Of a DNA stretch of 39,415 nucleotides, positions 1 through 7,856 are shown piece by piece. The first letter of the stretch is position 1; every line of letters starts with the position of its first letter. The notes beneath the pieces are model-generated. The model ran no database searches, was not told where the DNA came from, and was given only the letters and a program-made list of their open reading frames with translations. Origin of the DNA: a virus; IMG/VR virus record IMGVR_UViG_3300025671_000171, positions 1-39,415 of that record, one strand, 5' to 3'. Made by a program: the position numbers and the translations under genes.

Positions 1-41
1 AGCTCATGCAAGAATACGAACGATTGCGAGGTGGTCAATAA
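1..41 (+). CDS. 3' end of ejection protein gene (continues from 38351-39334)
   Basis: These bases encode the last dozen residues (reading LMQEYERLRGGQ) and the TAA stop (39-41) of the protein that is complete at 38351-39334. It appears here only because the circle was opened inside this region. The stop overlaps the start of the next gene as TAATG, so the two ejection-protein genes are translationally coupled. Confidence 0.85.
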   Translation, partial: LMQEYERLRGGQ

Positions 42-122
42 TGGCAACTCTACAAGAAATAGAGGCTGAGTTATCGAGGCGTGGTCTATCAAGACAACAG
101 CAAATAGAGGCTGAATTGTCGA
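1..122. repeat. Terminal redundancy, left copy (matches 39294-39415)
   Basis: The first 122 bases match the last 122 base for base except position 5 (c) against 39298 (a). This is what a circular or circularly permuted genome gives when written as a linear contig, and implies a unit of 39,293 bases. Genuine short direct terminal repeats are the alternative. The single mismatch is synonymous (CTC/CTA, Leu) in the overlapping gene end and may be population variation or a contig-edge error. Confidence 0.9.
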
Positions 123-1924
123 AGAGAGGTCTAGACGTTGTAAACCCAAAATGGGCAGCTGAGCAGGCATCCAATATAGATGGAGTACCTAGCCAACCAG
201 AGCCAGATCCAGAGACTAGAACGGTTGGAGATGCATTAAAAGGCGCGTTTGAAACTGGGATAGCATTGGTTGGCGGCGGTCTTGCTGGCAGTTATGGCTA
301 TGTTGGTGGACTCGCGGAAAGCCTGGTTAAAGAGGCGGCTAGTGGACAGTTTGACGCGGACAGAATAAGACAGTTAACCGAGCAAAGAGCGGCTGAATTT
401 GCAAGACCTTTCATGCCAGAATCAGAAGCGGGAAGAGAATATACGCAGACTATTAGCGAATTACTCGGAAATATTCCGATGATCCCACAACTAGCTATAG
501 AGCAACAAGCATTAAAAAATCTGGGGAGAGCAGGATTGCAGGTTATCCCAGCAAAGACTAAGGTAATCAATGATAATTTGGCTCAAGCGGCTAAGATTGT
601 GAGAGAGCAGGCTTTCAACCGCAATCAACAATCTGCCAATCTTCCTTTGGGGTCTGTGGGTGCTCAAGCATTGAGTGATGCACAGATTAGAGCTGAAGCG
701 GCAAAGAATTTACCAGTACCCATATATCTAACCAAGGGGCAATCTACAAGAGAATTTGATCAGCAACGATTCGAGAGAGAAACAGCAAAGCTAGAGGATG
801 TTGGCGAACCATTAAGACAGAGATTTGCAGATCAGAACAGCCAATTGATACAGAATTTTGACTCATTCATAGACGAGGTTGGAGCAGAATTATATTACCC
901 TTTAGAGATCGGGGAATCTGTTGTTAAAGCGATTCGAGCCGATGCAGCCAAAGATAAGGCTAAGATTAGAACGCTCTACAATCAGGCTAGAGAGGCCGGA
1001 GAGATGGGTAGAAAGGTAGATCTGAACCCTCTTTCTGACTACTTGAACGCTAATAGAGCAGAACGAGCTGAAAATAGCATAATGACCAAAACACAACGTC
1101 AATTAGAGGTTCTGGAGGTCGCTGGAGGATCATTTGAAGAAGGTACTCTATCATTGCGCCAAATGAGTTTAAACGAGGCTGAAGCTGTTAGGCGCTTCAT
1201 AAACCGCAATGTAAACGATGCAGATCCTAATGATGTGAGGATAGCCACGAACCTTAAGAACCTCATAGATGCCTCCACAGAAGGACAGGGAGGTGAAAAA
1301 TACAAGGCAGCTAGAAAGGCTAGGTTTGATTATGCGGAGAAGTTCGAGAACGTTGGATTAATAGACAATCTGTTAACAACCAAGCGAGGAACCGTAGACA
1401 GAAAGATCGCTCTAGAGGATGTTGTCAGGAAGTCGGTAATATCCTCAGCCACCCCCTACCAATCTACCTACCACCTCAGAAAGCTGCTACAAAATGCAGG
1501 CGAAGAAGGAAAGCAGGCGTGGAGAGAGTTACAGGGTTCAACGTTGAGACACCTAAAAGACCAGATGACTAAAAACGTAGCACGCAATGAAAGAGGTGAT
1601 CCGGTTGTTTCGGCTGCGGCTCTAGATCGTGAGTTAATGGCATTAGATAGAAATGGAAAATTAGATCTTCTATTTGGCAAGAGTGGAGCCCAGAAACTAC
1701 GAACTATTAATGATGTAGCAAAAGTGGTTCTAACCTCACCTCCTGGATCTGTTAATCATTCCAATACTGCTACGGTATTAGCTGGATTGATGGACATTGC
1801 TGTAAGTGGATCGAGCGGAGTACCCGCCCCTGTTTTCACCTCTGTTAAGTTATTGACTGATGGTTTGAAAGACAAGAAATTAAAGAAACGTGTCGCTGAT
1901 GCTTTAAAAACTGAAGAGGAATAA
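41..1924 (+). CDS. Putative DNA ejection / internal virion protein (627 aa)
   Basis: This is a large, charged, Gln/Ala/Arg-rich protein placed directly after two other ejection-type proteins and before the tailspike, the position of P22 gp16-like proteins that leave the capsid with the DNA and help it cross the envelope. The N-terminus carries a near-repeat of IEAELS-RGL at residues 7-16 and 22-31. Residues about 70-95 form a Gly/Ala-rich hydrophobic stretch that could insert in a membrane. The rest looks alpha-helical, with long helices at about 200-330 and 470-530. The start overlaps the upstream TAA. I recognise no enzymatic motif, so the role is inferred from position, composition and size. 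Confidence 0.6.
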   Translation: MATLQEIEAELSRRGLSRQQQIEAELSKRGLDVVNPKWAAEQASNIDGVPSQPEPDPETRTVGDALKGAFETGIALVGGGLAGSYGYVGGLAESLVKEAASGQFDADRIRQLTEQRAAEFARPFMPESEAGREYTQTISELLGNIPMIPQLAIEQQALKNLGRAGLQVIPAKTKVINDNLAQAAKIVREQAFNRNQQSANLPLGSVGAQALSDAQIRAEAAKNLPVPIYLTKGQSTREFDQQRFERETAKLEDVGEPLRQRFADQNSQLIQNFDSFIDEVGAELYYPLEIGESVVKAIRADAAKDKAKIRTLYNQAREAGEMGRKVDLNPLSDYLNANRAERAENSIMTKTQRQLEVLEVAGGSFEEGTLSLRQMSLNEAEAVRRFINRNVNDADPNDVRIATNLKNLIDASTEGQGGEKYKAARKARFDYAEKFENVGLIDNLLTTKRGTVDRKIALEDVVRKSVISSATPYQSTYHLRKLLQNAGEEGKQAWRELQGSTLRHLKDQMTKNVARNERGDPVVSAAALDRELMALDRNGKLDLLFGKSGAQKLRTINDVAKVVLTSPPGSVNHSNTATVLAGLMDIAVSGSSGVPAPVFTSVKLLTDGLKDKKLKKRVADALKTEEE

Positions 1925-1926
1925 TC

Positions 1927-3738
1927 ATGGCTTGGACTCCAATTTCTGGAACTATGACTCAATACCAAACAAGTACGGGAGATCTAGCCAGCAGCTATTA
2001 TCTCAAATTCTATCAATCCGGCACGACTACAGCTTTTAATATGGCTACAGACTCAACCGGAGGAACCACGCTTGCAAAATGTCAGCTAGATAGTTCAGGT
2101 TATCCCACCACGGACGGATCGACTAGATTTATCCCACACGTTAACCAGAAATATAAGATCGTTCTATACAAAAATTCTACGGACGCAGACGCAAATACAA
2201 CAGGCAACGCGGATTGGGTTATAGATGCAGTTGATCAGGCGGCAATAAAAGCAGAGAATGAGATAATATTTGAAACTGTAGCAGCGATGGTTGCAGACAC
2301 TACTCTATCAGTAGGGGATCACGTTAGAACGCTTGGCTATACTACCATAGGTGATGGAGGCGGTAATGAATATGATGTTGTGGCAGCGGCTACTGGTACG
2401 GATGATGGAGGTTCCTATATTGATTTAGCTACACATCAAGCTAAAGGACTATTCCCTAACGACTACTACAGCGTAAAGCATTTTGGATCTGTTAGTGATG
2501 GCTCTACTGATGATACAGCGGTTATTTTGGTGGCTGCGGCTGCATATAAATATATACACATTCCCTATAACACTAAATACGACCCTCAAACGTTATTAGC
2601 CACTCTACCGACGGATGTTGTAATTTTCGACGCCTCAATGATCAATAGTTTCAACTCAGCGGGAGAGACTACTAAAGAAGTAGGTCTCATATCAAAAGAT
2701 ACAGCTGCAAGCGATACGCACTGGTTAATAGCAAGTGACCACCATGCGATTTTGCAGTTATCCAACTTCGGCGGCGCTGGCACTACTTCTGCGAGCCAGA
2801 GAAAGGGGTCAATGGTATGGACAGCCGGTAAATTTGAAAACGCCTCAGCTACTAATAAGAATGGGTGGCGAGGTGGCGCAATCAAGCAATTCACAAAAGA
2901 AAGTAGCGGATCGTACTGGATAGAAACCCTTAGATGCTTGGCTCCTTGGGCGGCGATAGGTGGCGACTATGAGAGGTGGAAGACTGGCGAATCTGTATCA
3001 AGCGGCGATTATAGAACGAATGATGATCAACATTATGTAGCAGCGTCTACGGGTACGACCGGAGCGACAGGACCAACTCATACTACAGGCACCGTTTCGG
3101 ATGGTGGAGTAGATTGGACATGGATTGATACAGCAGACAGAACTATCTATCAGATTGATGAGTACGGTAGATTCCTAATCGGTACAGGTTCAGCAGGGTC
3201 TACTTTTCGGCATAAGGTTGGCCTAACTGATCCCGTGGGCAATTATGTTGGTCAATTTGCAGCAAGAGGTACATCCAAAACGGTTAGACTTGCCTTCTAC
3301 CCTACGGATGGCGCAGACGCAGAAGAGTTACAGCCTTATATACTAGCTCAAGCTGGTGTTGGGCTAAGGATCTTCAGCAGCACTGGCACAGAGATAGCAA
3401 GATTCAATGACGATTTGGGAACCTATCTAAAAGAAAACGCTAGATCCTGGACAATGGTTAGCGATGGTGATACCACTCCAAGCGTGGATGGTGTTGCAAC
3501 TATTTACACTCAGAATACAGGGGCCACCTCGATTACCGCGTTTGATGATGGTGATGATGGACAGGTTGTAGATCTTGTCATCATTGATGCTAATACGACT
3601 TTAGTACATAGTTCCACGTTCATGCTGGCTGGTAGCGTGAATCTAACCACTCCGGCGGCATATACGACTGTCACATTCCAGAAAGTACCTTCATCAATTT
3701 CTAACCGTTGGATCGAGATAGGGAGAAGCGAGAAATAG
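1927..3738 (+). CDS. Tailspike / tail fibre, pectate-lyase-like (603 aa)
   Basis: The N-terminal 110 residues (opening MAWTPISGTMTQYQ, then YYLKFYQSGTTTAFNMATDS) look like the head-binding domain shared by many podoviral tailspikes. A region around 180-210 with the pattern VKHFGSVSDGSTDDTAVI is the usual entry into a right-handed beta-helix of pectate-lyase-like spikes. A segment near 355-400 rich in TGATGPTHTTG resembles small carbohydrate-binding insertions. The protein is probably a trimer that binds, and possibly cleaves, a surface polysaccharide, so it sets host range. Catalytic residues cannot be assigned by eye. It lies 2 bases after the ejection gene and just before the lysis genes. 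Confidence 0.75.
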   Translation: MAWTPISGTMTQYQTSTGDLASSYYLKFYQSGTTTAFNMATDSTGGTTLAKCQLDSSGYPTTDGSTRFIPHVNQKYKIVLYKNSTDADANTTGNADWVIDAVDQAAIKAENEIIFETVAAMVADTTLSVGDHVRTLGYTTIGDGGGNEYDVVAAATGTDDGGSYIDLATHQAKGLFPNDYYSVKHFGSVSDGSTDDTAVILVAAAAYKYIHIPYNTKYDPQTLLATLPTDVVIFDASMINSFNSAGETTKEVGLISKDTAASDTHWLIASDHHAILQLSNFGGAGTTSASQRKGSMVWTAGKFENASATNKNGWRGGAIKQFTKESSGSYWIETLRCLAPWAAIGGDYERWKTGESVSSGDYRTNDDQHYVAASTGTTGATGPTHTTGTVSDGGVDWTWIDTADRTIYQIDEYGRFLIGTGSAGSTFRHKVGLTDPVGNYVGQFAARGTSKTVRLAFYPTDGADAEELQPYILAQAGVGLRIFSSTGTEIARFNDDLGTYLKENARSWTMVSDGDTTPSVDGVATIYTQNTGATSITAFDDGDDGQVVDLVIIDANTTLVHSSTFMLAGSVNLTTPAAYTTVTFQKVPSSISNRWIEIGRSEK

Positions 3739-3773
3739 CTTGATTAGTGCAAAGAATAATCTAAAATTAAGAT

Positions 3774-4070
3774 ATGCATGATCACGAAATACCATCATTT
3801 ATATTATGGACAATAATCCTTGGCTACTCAGTAATAGCGGTACAGTTTAGTAAGTTGCTGAGTACGTCGAAGAATGAGCGCGGTAGGAAAGCCCTTCTAT
3901 ACTTGATCGGAATTTTTATATTATGCTCATTTTGTGGGTATGCGTCACATTTTATTCCATCTAGTTATAAATGGATTATTATAGGCGGCCATATTATTTT
4001 ATCTATCCTTACATGGCTATATATCCTTACACACCAAGTTGAAGTCGTTATCAACATTTTCAGAGATTAG
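3774..4070 (+). CDS. Small membrane protein in lysis module (98 aa, three TM)
   Basis: Three hydrophobic segments are visible at about residues 8-27, 41-60 and 69-86, joined by short charged loops. Together with its place directly before an endolysin and a 3TM holin, this suggests a second holin, antiholin or other lysis helper. The ATG has only a weak ribosome site (taaga). No family is recognised. The next gene follows after 2 bases. Confidence 0.6.
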   Translation: MHDHEIPSFILWTIILGYSVIAVQFSKLLSTSKNERGRKALLYLIGIFILCSFCGYASHFIPSSYKWIIIGGHIILSILTWLYILTHQVEVVINIFRD

Positions 4071-4072
4071 CT

Positions 4073-4306
4073 ATGGATTTTCTTGAGATGTTCACGGGGC
4101 CGAGCGGCGGATCACATGCGGCGTTTTATATAATCGGCATTGTTACTGGTTGGGGAATAGCTCAGAAAACGATTGTTAAACGAGCGGATGAGCGAGTAGA
4201 AGAGCTGAAACAGAGAATAGAGAAGCTGGAATCTAGATTAACTGATGTAGAGGATTCACGATTTGAGGCAATCATTAACGTTAATACCACCTCACCGGAC
4301 CACTGA
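4073..4306 (+). CDS. Membrane-anchored coiled-coil protein, lysis module (77 aa)
   Basis: One transmembrane segment (about residues 16-33, YIIGIVTGWGIAQ) is followed by a heptad-rich helix (about 36-63) with regular Leu, Val and Ile. This one-helix-plus-coiled-coil shape is common for i-spanin-like or accessory lysis proteins, but no Rz signature is certain. Its 3' end overlaps the TTG start of the endopeptidase by 44 bases, so expression of the two is probably coupled. Confidence 0.6.
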   Translation: MDFLEMFTGPSGGSHAAFYIIGIVTGWGIAQKTIVKRADERVEELKQRIEKLESRLTDVEDSRFEAIINVNTTSPDH

Positions 4307-4688
4307 CAAACACGGGTCTGGATCCTATGGCGCGGCTAGAGGCGATCGTAGTCATCGAGGCATAGATTATGCTGCATATCCTGGCTCTACCCTACTCTCA
4401 CCTGTTTCTGGCCTGGTTAACCGGATTGGATATCCCTACTCTAGGCTTGGTCCAAAAGGCGATTATCAGCTAATTGAGATCCAAGTAGATGATCAAACTA
4501 TGGCTAAGTTCTTTTATTTAGATCCACTTGTTCAGCCTGGTAGGAAGGTCATGCGAGGCCAACCATTGGGAATAGTCCAAGATTTAGGAAAGGTCTACCC
4601 AGGCATAACAAACCACTTTCATCTAGAGATATGGATAGAAGGCCAGCACGTTAACCCTCAAATATGGTTAGATAACTACGGTGAATAG
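4263..4688 (+). CDS. M23-family peptidoglycan endopeptidase (endolysin)
   Basis: The family is LytM/lysostaphin-type zinc metallopeptidase, which cuts peptide cross-bridges in peptidoglycan. The first zinc motif is H31-RGI-D35 inside RGDRSHRGIDYAAYPG. The second is H118-F-H120 in ITNHFHLEIW. Both are intact, and spacing and length (141 aa) fit a compact phage lysin with no separate binding domain. There is no signal peptide, so it should depend on the holin. The start is TTG at 4263, preceded by AGAGGA; no suitable ATG exists before the catalytic core. The gene overlaps the upstream coiled-coil gene and sits 2 bases before the holin. Confidence 0.85.
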   Translation: MRQSLTLIPPHRTTDKHGSGSYGAARGDRSHRGIDYAAYPGSTLLSPVSGLVNRIGYPYSRLGPKGDYQLIEIQVDDQTMAKFFYLDPLVQPGRKVMRGQPLGIVQDLGKVYPGITNHFHLEIWIEGQHVNPQIWLDNYGE

Positions 4689-4690
4689 CA

Positions 4691-5080
4691 ATGGGGTTCT
4701 TTTCTAAGTTATTGGGCGATACAGCAGCGGCTCCTATCGAGGCGATTGGTAACATCATTGATGATATACATACGTCTACTGAAGAGAAGCTAGAAGCTGA
4801 ACAGACTCTATACAAGGTTCAGGCTAAATTACAAGGTTTGCAGGCTGAGATAACCAAACAAGAAGCCACTCACAGGACCGTATTCGTTGCTGGTTGGAGG
4901 CCAATGATTGGCTGGGTATGTGGTACAGGTATAGCAATAAACTTCATTTTAGCGCCTCTCGTTAGTCCGTGGTGGATCATCCATACTGCTAACCCTGATG
5001 CTCTATTTACCCTATCACTAGCCATGATGGGTGTTGCTGGGTTACGGACGGTCGAAAAGGCTAAAGGTTTAACTCGTTAG
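4691..5080 (+). CDS. Holin of the 3TM family
   Basis: Residues 1-60 hold an amphipathic/coiled N-terminus. They are followed by the diagnostic sequence GWRPMIGWVCGTGIAINF (from about residue 68) and further hydrophobic segments to about residue 118, ending in a short basic tail. This is the arrangement of the GTA/3TM holin family (PF11351). It would form inner-membrane lesions that release the M23 endolysin encoded immediately upstream. It is the last gene of the rightward late operon, and its stop meets the leftward early operon tail to tail (5077-5080). Confidence 0.85.
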   Translation: MGFFSKLLGDTAAAPIEAIGNIIDDIHTSTEEKLEAEQTLYKVQAKLQGLQAEITKQEATHRTVFVAGWRPMIGWVCGTGIAINFILAPLVSPWWIIHTANPDALFTLSLAMMGVAGLRTVEKAKGLTR

Positions 5081-5568
5081 ACTCCCCTCAATAGCGTATT
5101 GTTCATGTCACGTTGTCGGAACTCTTCTTTCTGTTCCTCAGTCATACTATCCCATTTGACATAGAGGCCATTTGCCATTATTCCCTTTCTATCCTTAATC
5201 TCATTCCAAGCTATATAGAAACAGTCCTCAAGCTTCCATCCGTTATACTCACACAGCGCGTATAATGCTCTCATAGCAGCTCGGTAGGAACCGTTTATAA
5301 CACACTTTGCGCACATCCCAATTCCACTGTGAGCAAAGCTATCCAGTTTAAACTCATATTCAAACAGATTTTGAAACCTCGCAGCATTGACTATGCATAC
5401 CGCTATGTCTCCTACTGCATCCATTCTATCAAGCATACTGCTTGCCGTTAGATACTCTCCTATCTCTTCCAACGCCTTAGCTTTCTGATGAGCCTCTGTT
5501 GACTGATCATAGATACCTCTAACAATAGCCCAACCCTCAACATTGCGTTTAAATTCGCTAAACCTCAT
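5077..5568 (-). CDS. MazG-like nucleotide pyrophosphohydrolase (163 aa)
   Basis: An all-alpha NTP pyrophosphatase signature is visible: E34-E35-I-G-E38 followed by D47-R-M-D50-A-V-G-D54, the acidic residues that bind magnesium in MazG-type enzymes. The C-terminal pattern IAWNEIKDRKGIMANGLYVKW is typical of phage members of this group. Such enzymes hydrolyse nucleoside triphosphates, and phage copies are often linked to dNTP-pool or (p)ppGpp control. A cluster of Cys (C78? and CAKC near 107-110) is unusual for the family. It is the last gene of the leftward operon, and its ATG overlaps the upstream stop (TAATG). Confidence 0.7.
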   Translation of the reverse strand: MRFSEFKRNVEGWAIVRGIYDQSTEAHQKAKALEEIGEYLTASSMLDRMDAVGDIAVCIVNAARFQNLFEYEFKLDSFAHSGIGMCAKCVINGSYRAAMRALYALCEYNGWKLEDCFYIAWNEIKDRKGIMANGLYVKWDSMTEEQKEEFRQRDMNNTLLRGV

Positions 5569-5687
5569 TAGTCATCCCCCATGATTAATTTATACCCTCC
5601 GAATAGTGCCAGAGCAAACCCGATGGGCGGCATGAAAGGTATAGCAAACACTCCTACAACACCAGTTAACAAGTAAAGCATGTTCAT
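5568..5687 (-). CDS. Tiny membrane protein (39 aa)
   Basis: The sequence runs M-N-M-L-Y-L-L-T-G-V-V then continues hydrophobic almost to its end (YKLIMGDD), so it is essentially one or two membrane helices. A ribosome site (GGAGAT, about 8 bases ahead) supports the ATG at 5687, and the stop overlaps the next start. No family is recognised. It belongs to a run of very small membrane proteins in the leftward operon. Confidence 0.6.
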   Translation of the reverse strand: MNMLYLLTGVVGVFAIPFMPPIGFALALFGGYKLIMGDD

Positions 5688-5700
5688 AATATCAATCTCC

Positions 5701-5904
5701 TTATTTTCCATCAAACGGGTTAATCTTATTCCAAAATGTTCTAGGTTCTTCCTGTCCTAGCTCAGACTCTATATAATAGAAACCATCAACTGCTCTTTCA
5801 TATGCCCACACATGCCAGTTCATGTGTCCTATCAGGATTCCGACAGCAACCGGAACCCCCTTTTCTCTGATAAACCTCTTACATTTTTCTATTTCGTTTT
5901 TCAT
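5701..5904 (-). CDS. Small protein of unknown function (67 aa)
   Basis: It starts MKNEIEKCKRFIREKG, with a short hydrophobic stretch (VPVAVGILIGHMNW) and an aromatic, acidic C-terminal half (HVWAYERAVDGFYYIESELG). No recognised domain. It overlaps the 3' end of the upstream 53-aa gene by 26 bases and belongs to the same leftward operon. Confidence 0.55.
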   Translation of the reverse strand: MKNEIEKCKRFIREKGVPVAVGILIGHMNWHVWAYERAVDGFYYIESELGQEEPRTFWNKINPFDGK

Positions 5905-6040
5905 ATTCGCAAAACTCCTTGTATGCTGCCATTGGTCTATGTGTTAACTTGTCTATCTTCCTTTTCGCTGATATTAGGTTGCACAAGAAGAAGACTAATA
6001 TCAATCCGGTCACGAAAAACACTCCACTCCATTCTATCAT
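5879..6040 (-). CDS. Small membrane protein (53 aa)
   Basis: An N-terminal transmembrane helix (GVFFVTGLILVFFLCNLI, about residues 6-23) is followed by a basic tail ending KRNRKM. The start overlaps the stop of the preceding gene as ATGA, and the end overlaps the next gene. This tight packing supports real translation. No family recognised. Confidence 0.6.
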   Translation of the reverse strand: MIEWSGVFFVTGLILVFFLCNLISAKRKIDKLTHRPMAAYKEFCEYEKRNRKM

Positions 6041-6171
6041 TGTAAACCTCTCATGCATTCAGACATTTGTTGAAACATCTCAATCTGATCCAGCCGTTGA
6101 TTCATGCTATTCAGTTGAGTACCCATAATTACGACTAAGACTGCCAGTATTACCAAATTCCATTTATCCAT
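6037..6171 (-). CDS. Small membrane / coiled-coil protein (44 aa)
   Basis: One transmembrane helix (WNLVILAVLVVIMG, residues 4-17) is followed by a short amphipathic helix (LNSMNQRLDQIEMFQQM). AGGTGAAGC lies just before the ATG at 6171, which overlaps the end of the 341-aa-frame gene upstream; the stop overlaps the next start (ATGA). The shape is like phage accessory spanin or membrane-anchor peptides, but no function can be assigned. Confidence 0.6.
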   Translation of the reverse strand: MDKWNLVILAVLVVIMGTQLNSMNQRLDQIEMFQQMSECMRGLQ

Positions 6172-7150
6172 GCTTCACCTCGCTCAACCAATCCCATGAT
6201 CTACCATTCCTTGCTACTACCCTACCCTCTAGCTCTTCCAAAACCTGCTTGGCCGTATTCTTGGAGCCGCCACACTTTTCTACCAGAGTATCGTATTTCA
6301 GGTTTGGTACTGACCTGTTAATGATGGCAGTACGCATTTTAGTACGGTACTTATCTGAGGTTGTTCCGGTACGGTTAGGCGGTACTGAATCCCGTTTAGT
6401 ACTCGTTTCGGTACTATTTGGGCCATTTAGTACTGAAACCGGACGCTCAGCCCAATCATTTGACTCACTTTTAACCTGTTTTACTGGTCGTGATGTCATA
6501 GTCGCTGCGGCTCCTAAACTAACTTCCATGCAGACCAGAATGAATGTCAAGCACCACATTGTAATAAGCGTAACAATCTCAACAGGCTTTCCAGTGAGCT
6601 TTGATAGATACCCAAACACAGCCATAGCGCCAGATTCAAACCTGCCATTCTTAGATTCTAGCTTAGCCAAGCGCTCCCTAGCATTGCTGAGCTTCTCTTC
6701 AAGCACAGCCTTTTGGTCTCCGACTTTTCGAGCGTTCCAAGGATTTTGGGTGGCTAGCAGGGTGGCTATCTCTAGATTCCTGGCTGATATTTGGTCCTTC
6801 AGATCGTCTATAGTATCTCTAATCACAGCAATCTCAGGATCAGCTTTGTTTGTACCTGCATTCAACCACGCAGCTGAAGACACGAAGATCGTAAATACTA
6901 ACAATCCAACAGTTGCGATGGCAGACATCCCCTTTAATAACCAGCCTGGCAGCTTCTTAGCGTAGAAGAAGGTCAAAGAGAATAGGGCGATTGCAAATAG
7001 ATACGAGTATCTAGGGTCGAAGTTTGATCCATAATCGAATGCAAATGAGCTAGTGCAATAAGCTACACCCAGCGTCATTACAATTAAGAATATCCGTGAT
7101 GTTAATATGTCTAAGAATCCGTTAGCGGCTCTTTCTAGTCTTCCTTCCAT
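6164..7150 (-). CDS. Membrane protein with coiled coil and C-terminal winged-helix-like domain
   Basis: The start is taken as the ATG at 7150 (MEGRLERAANG) because GGAGGAAG precedes it. An earlier ATG at 7189 in frame has no such site. Three hydrophobic segments lie in the first 100 residues, then a coiled coil of about 60 residues (DTIDDLKDQISARNLEIA... to ARERLAKLESKNG), then another membrane helix (IVTLITMWCLTFILVCM). The tail is Ser/Thr-rich, and about 50 C-terminal residues (PNLKYDTLVEKCGGSKNTAK) look like a helix-turn-helix. A membrane anchor joined to a DNA-binding-like domain is unusual for a phage early protein. No named family. Confidence 0.6.
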   Translation of the reverse strand: MEGRLERAANGFLDILTSRIFLIVMTLGVAYCTSSFAFDYGSNFDPRYSYLFAIALFSLTFFYAKKLPGWLLKGMSAIATVGLLVFTIFVSSAAWLNAGTNKADPEIAVIRDTIDDLKDQISARNLEIATLLATQNPWNARKVGDQKAVLEEKLSNARERLAKLESKNGRFESGAMAVFGYLSKLTGKPVEIVTLITMWCLTFILVCMEVSLGAAATMTSRPVKQVKSESNDWAERPVSVLNGPNSTETSTKRDSVPPNRTGTTSDKYRTKMRTAIINRSVPNLKYDTLVEKCGGSKNTAKQVLEELEGRVVARNGRSWDWLSEVKHG

Positions 7151-7319
7151 TTTTCTTCCTCCTTCGTTTAAGAATCTTGTGCAGATCACAGCGTCTACAG
7201 ATCCGCACAGTGAATATCCAATGTGTTATGTAAGTTATGATTACTAGATAGATCAGTAAGATCCCAATCTGAACAACCAGTAAACAATCGCTACACCCGT
7301 TAATAAAAGACAAATCCAA
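7122..7319 (-). CDS. Small membrane protein with basic Cys-containing tail
   Basis: The frame encodes a strong transmembrane helix (VVQIGILLIYLVIITYITHW) and then a highly basic tail (RICRRCDLHKILKRRRKK). No ATG exists: the farthest start is a TTG at 7319 behind AGGAG, but that overlaps the better-supported 31-aa gene in another frame. The real start may be a later TTG or CTG coupled to that gene's stop. It overlaps the start of the following membrane protein by 29 bases. Confidence 0.45.
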   Translation of the reverse strand: MDLSFINGCSDCLLVVQIGILLIYLVIITYITHWIFTVRICRRCDLHKILKRRRKKNGRKTRKSR

Positions 7320-7348
7320 TCAACTCCTGTTAGTTTCCTGTCATCCAT
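7253..7348 (-). CDS. Micro-protein with one TM helix (31 aa)
   Basis: The ATG at 7348 has the best ribosome site of the neighbourhood (AAGGAGG, 6-7 bases ahead). The product begins MDDRKLTGVD and then forms one hydrophobic helix (WICLLLTGVAIVYWLF). It overlaps the end of the 75-aa gene upstream and the 65-aa membrane frame downstream. It is too short for family assignment. Confidence 0.55.
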   Translation of the reverse strand: MDDRKLTGVDWICLLLTGVAIVYWLFRLGSY

Positions 7349-7557
7349 TTTAGATCCTCCTTGTTTCTCATCCAGACCGTTATTTCCTGTTCAATTACAT
7401 CTCTAATTTTAGTTACAGTCAGATCCCGTAATTCTATTGATGTGATCTGATCCATAATGATATCTGTTAGCGCTACTTGCTCGCTGAAACTATCCGCTAG
7501 AAAATATTTACTAATGATATCTGCTACTTCTTCCCTACATACGTTACGTCCTATCAT
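7330..7557 (-). CDS. Hypothetical acidic protein (75 aa)
   Basis: AAGGAGA stands 7 bases before the ATG at 7557. The protein looks fully helical (EEVADIISKYFLADSFSEQ, then DLTVTKIRDVIEQEI) and has no membrane segment. No recognised domain; small helical phage proteins at this operon position often bind host proteins, but nothing here shows a partner. Confidence 0.6.
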   Translation of the reverse strand: MIGRNVCREEVADIISKYFLADSFSEQVALTDIIMDQITSIELRDLTVTKIRDVIEQEITVWMRNKEDLKWMTGN

Positions 7558-7613
7558 GTGACTCTCCTTGAATTGTTAGAGTGGGAGAGGGTACTACATG
7601 ATCCCTCAGTTAA

Positions 7614-7856
7614 TTAAAATGGCATATCGTCGTCAAAAGCTTCCTGCTTGTTGCTCTCCTTTGTCCCATATCCTCCTTCTTGCTTCTCCTTAAATGATAA
7701 TGACATATACTTCACGCCATTCTTGCTCTCGTTAAGCCATGATGAAATGTAATACTCAACTCCATCAATCATAGCCTGCCCTTTGTAATCTGGATGTGTA
7801 TCCTTCTCCTTCTCCTTGTTTCTGAATAATGCTCCACTATTGTCTTTCTGGTTCAT
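7614..7856 (-). CDS. Small SSB-tailed protein, recombination module (80 aa)
   Basis: The last six residues, DDDMPF, copy the acidic C-terminal tip of single-strand DNA-binding proteins, which recruits SSB partner enzymes. The middle (DGVEYYISSWLNESKNGVKYMSLSFKEK) could be a short beta sheet. Its ATG overlaps the stop of the YqaJ-type exonuclease by four bases. The most likely role is a mini-SSB or an adaptor that uses the SSB-tip docking site during recombination. The N-terminal part is too short for a standard OB fold, so DNA binding itself is inferred. Confidence 0.65.
   Translation of the reverse strand: MNQKDNSGALFRNKEKEKDTHPDYKGQAMIDGVEYYISSWLNESKNGVKYMSLSFKEKQEGGYGTKESNKQEAFDDDMPF

Noticed and set aside
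1-122. Genuine direct terminal repeats of a mature linear genome
   Set aside because: A 122-base overlap with an edge mismatch beside a perfect tandem duplication is more like assembly circularisation; packaging termini cannot be decided without read depth.
6249-6965. A 238-residue frame on the + strand opposite the membrane protein gene
   Set aside because: It is a shadow of the minus-strand gene, which has a strong ribosome site, TM helices, coiled coil and overlapping neighbours.
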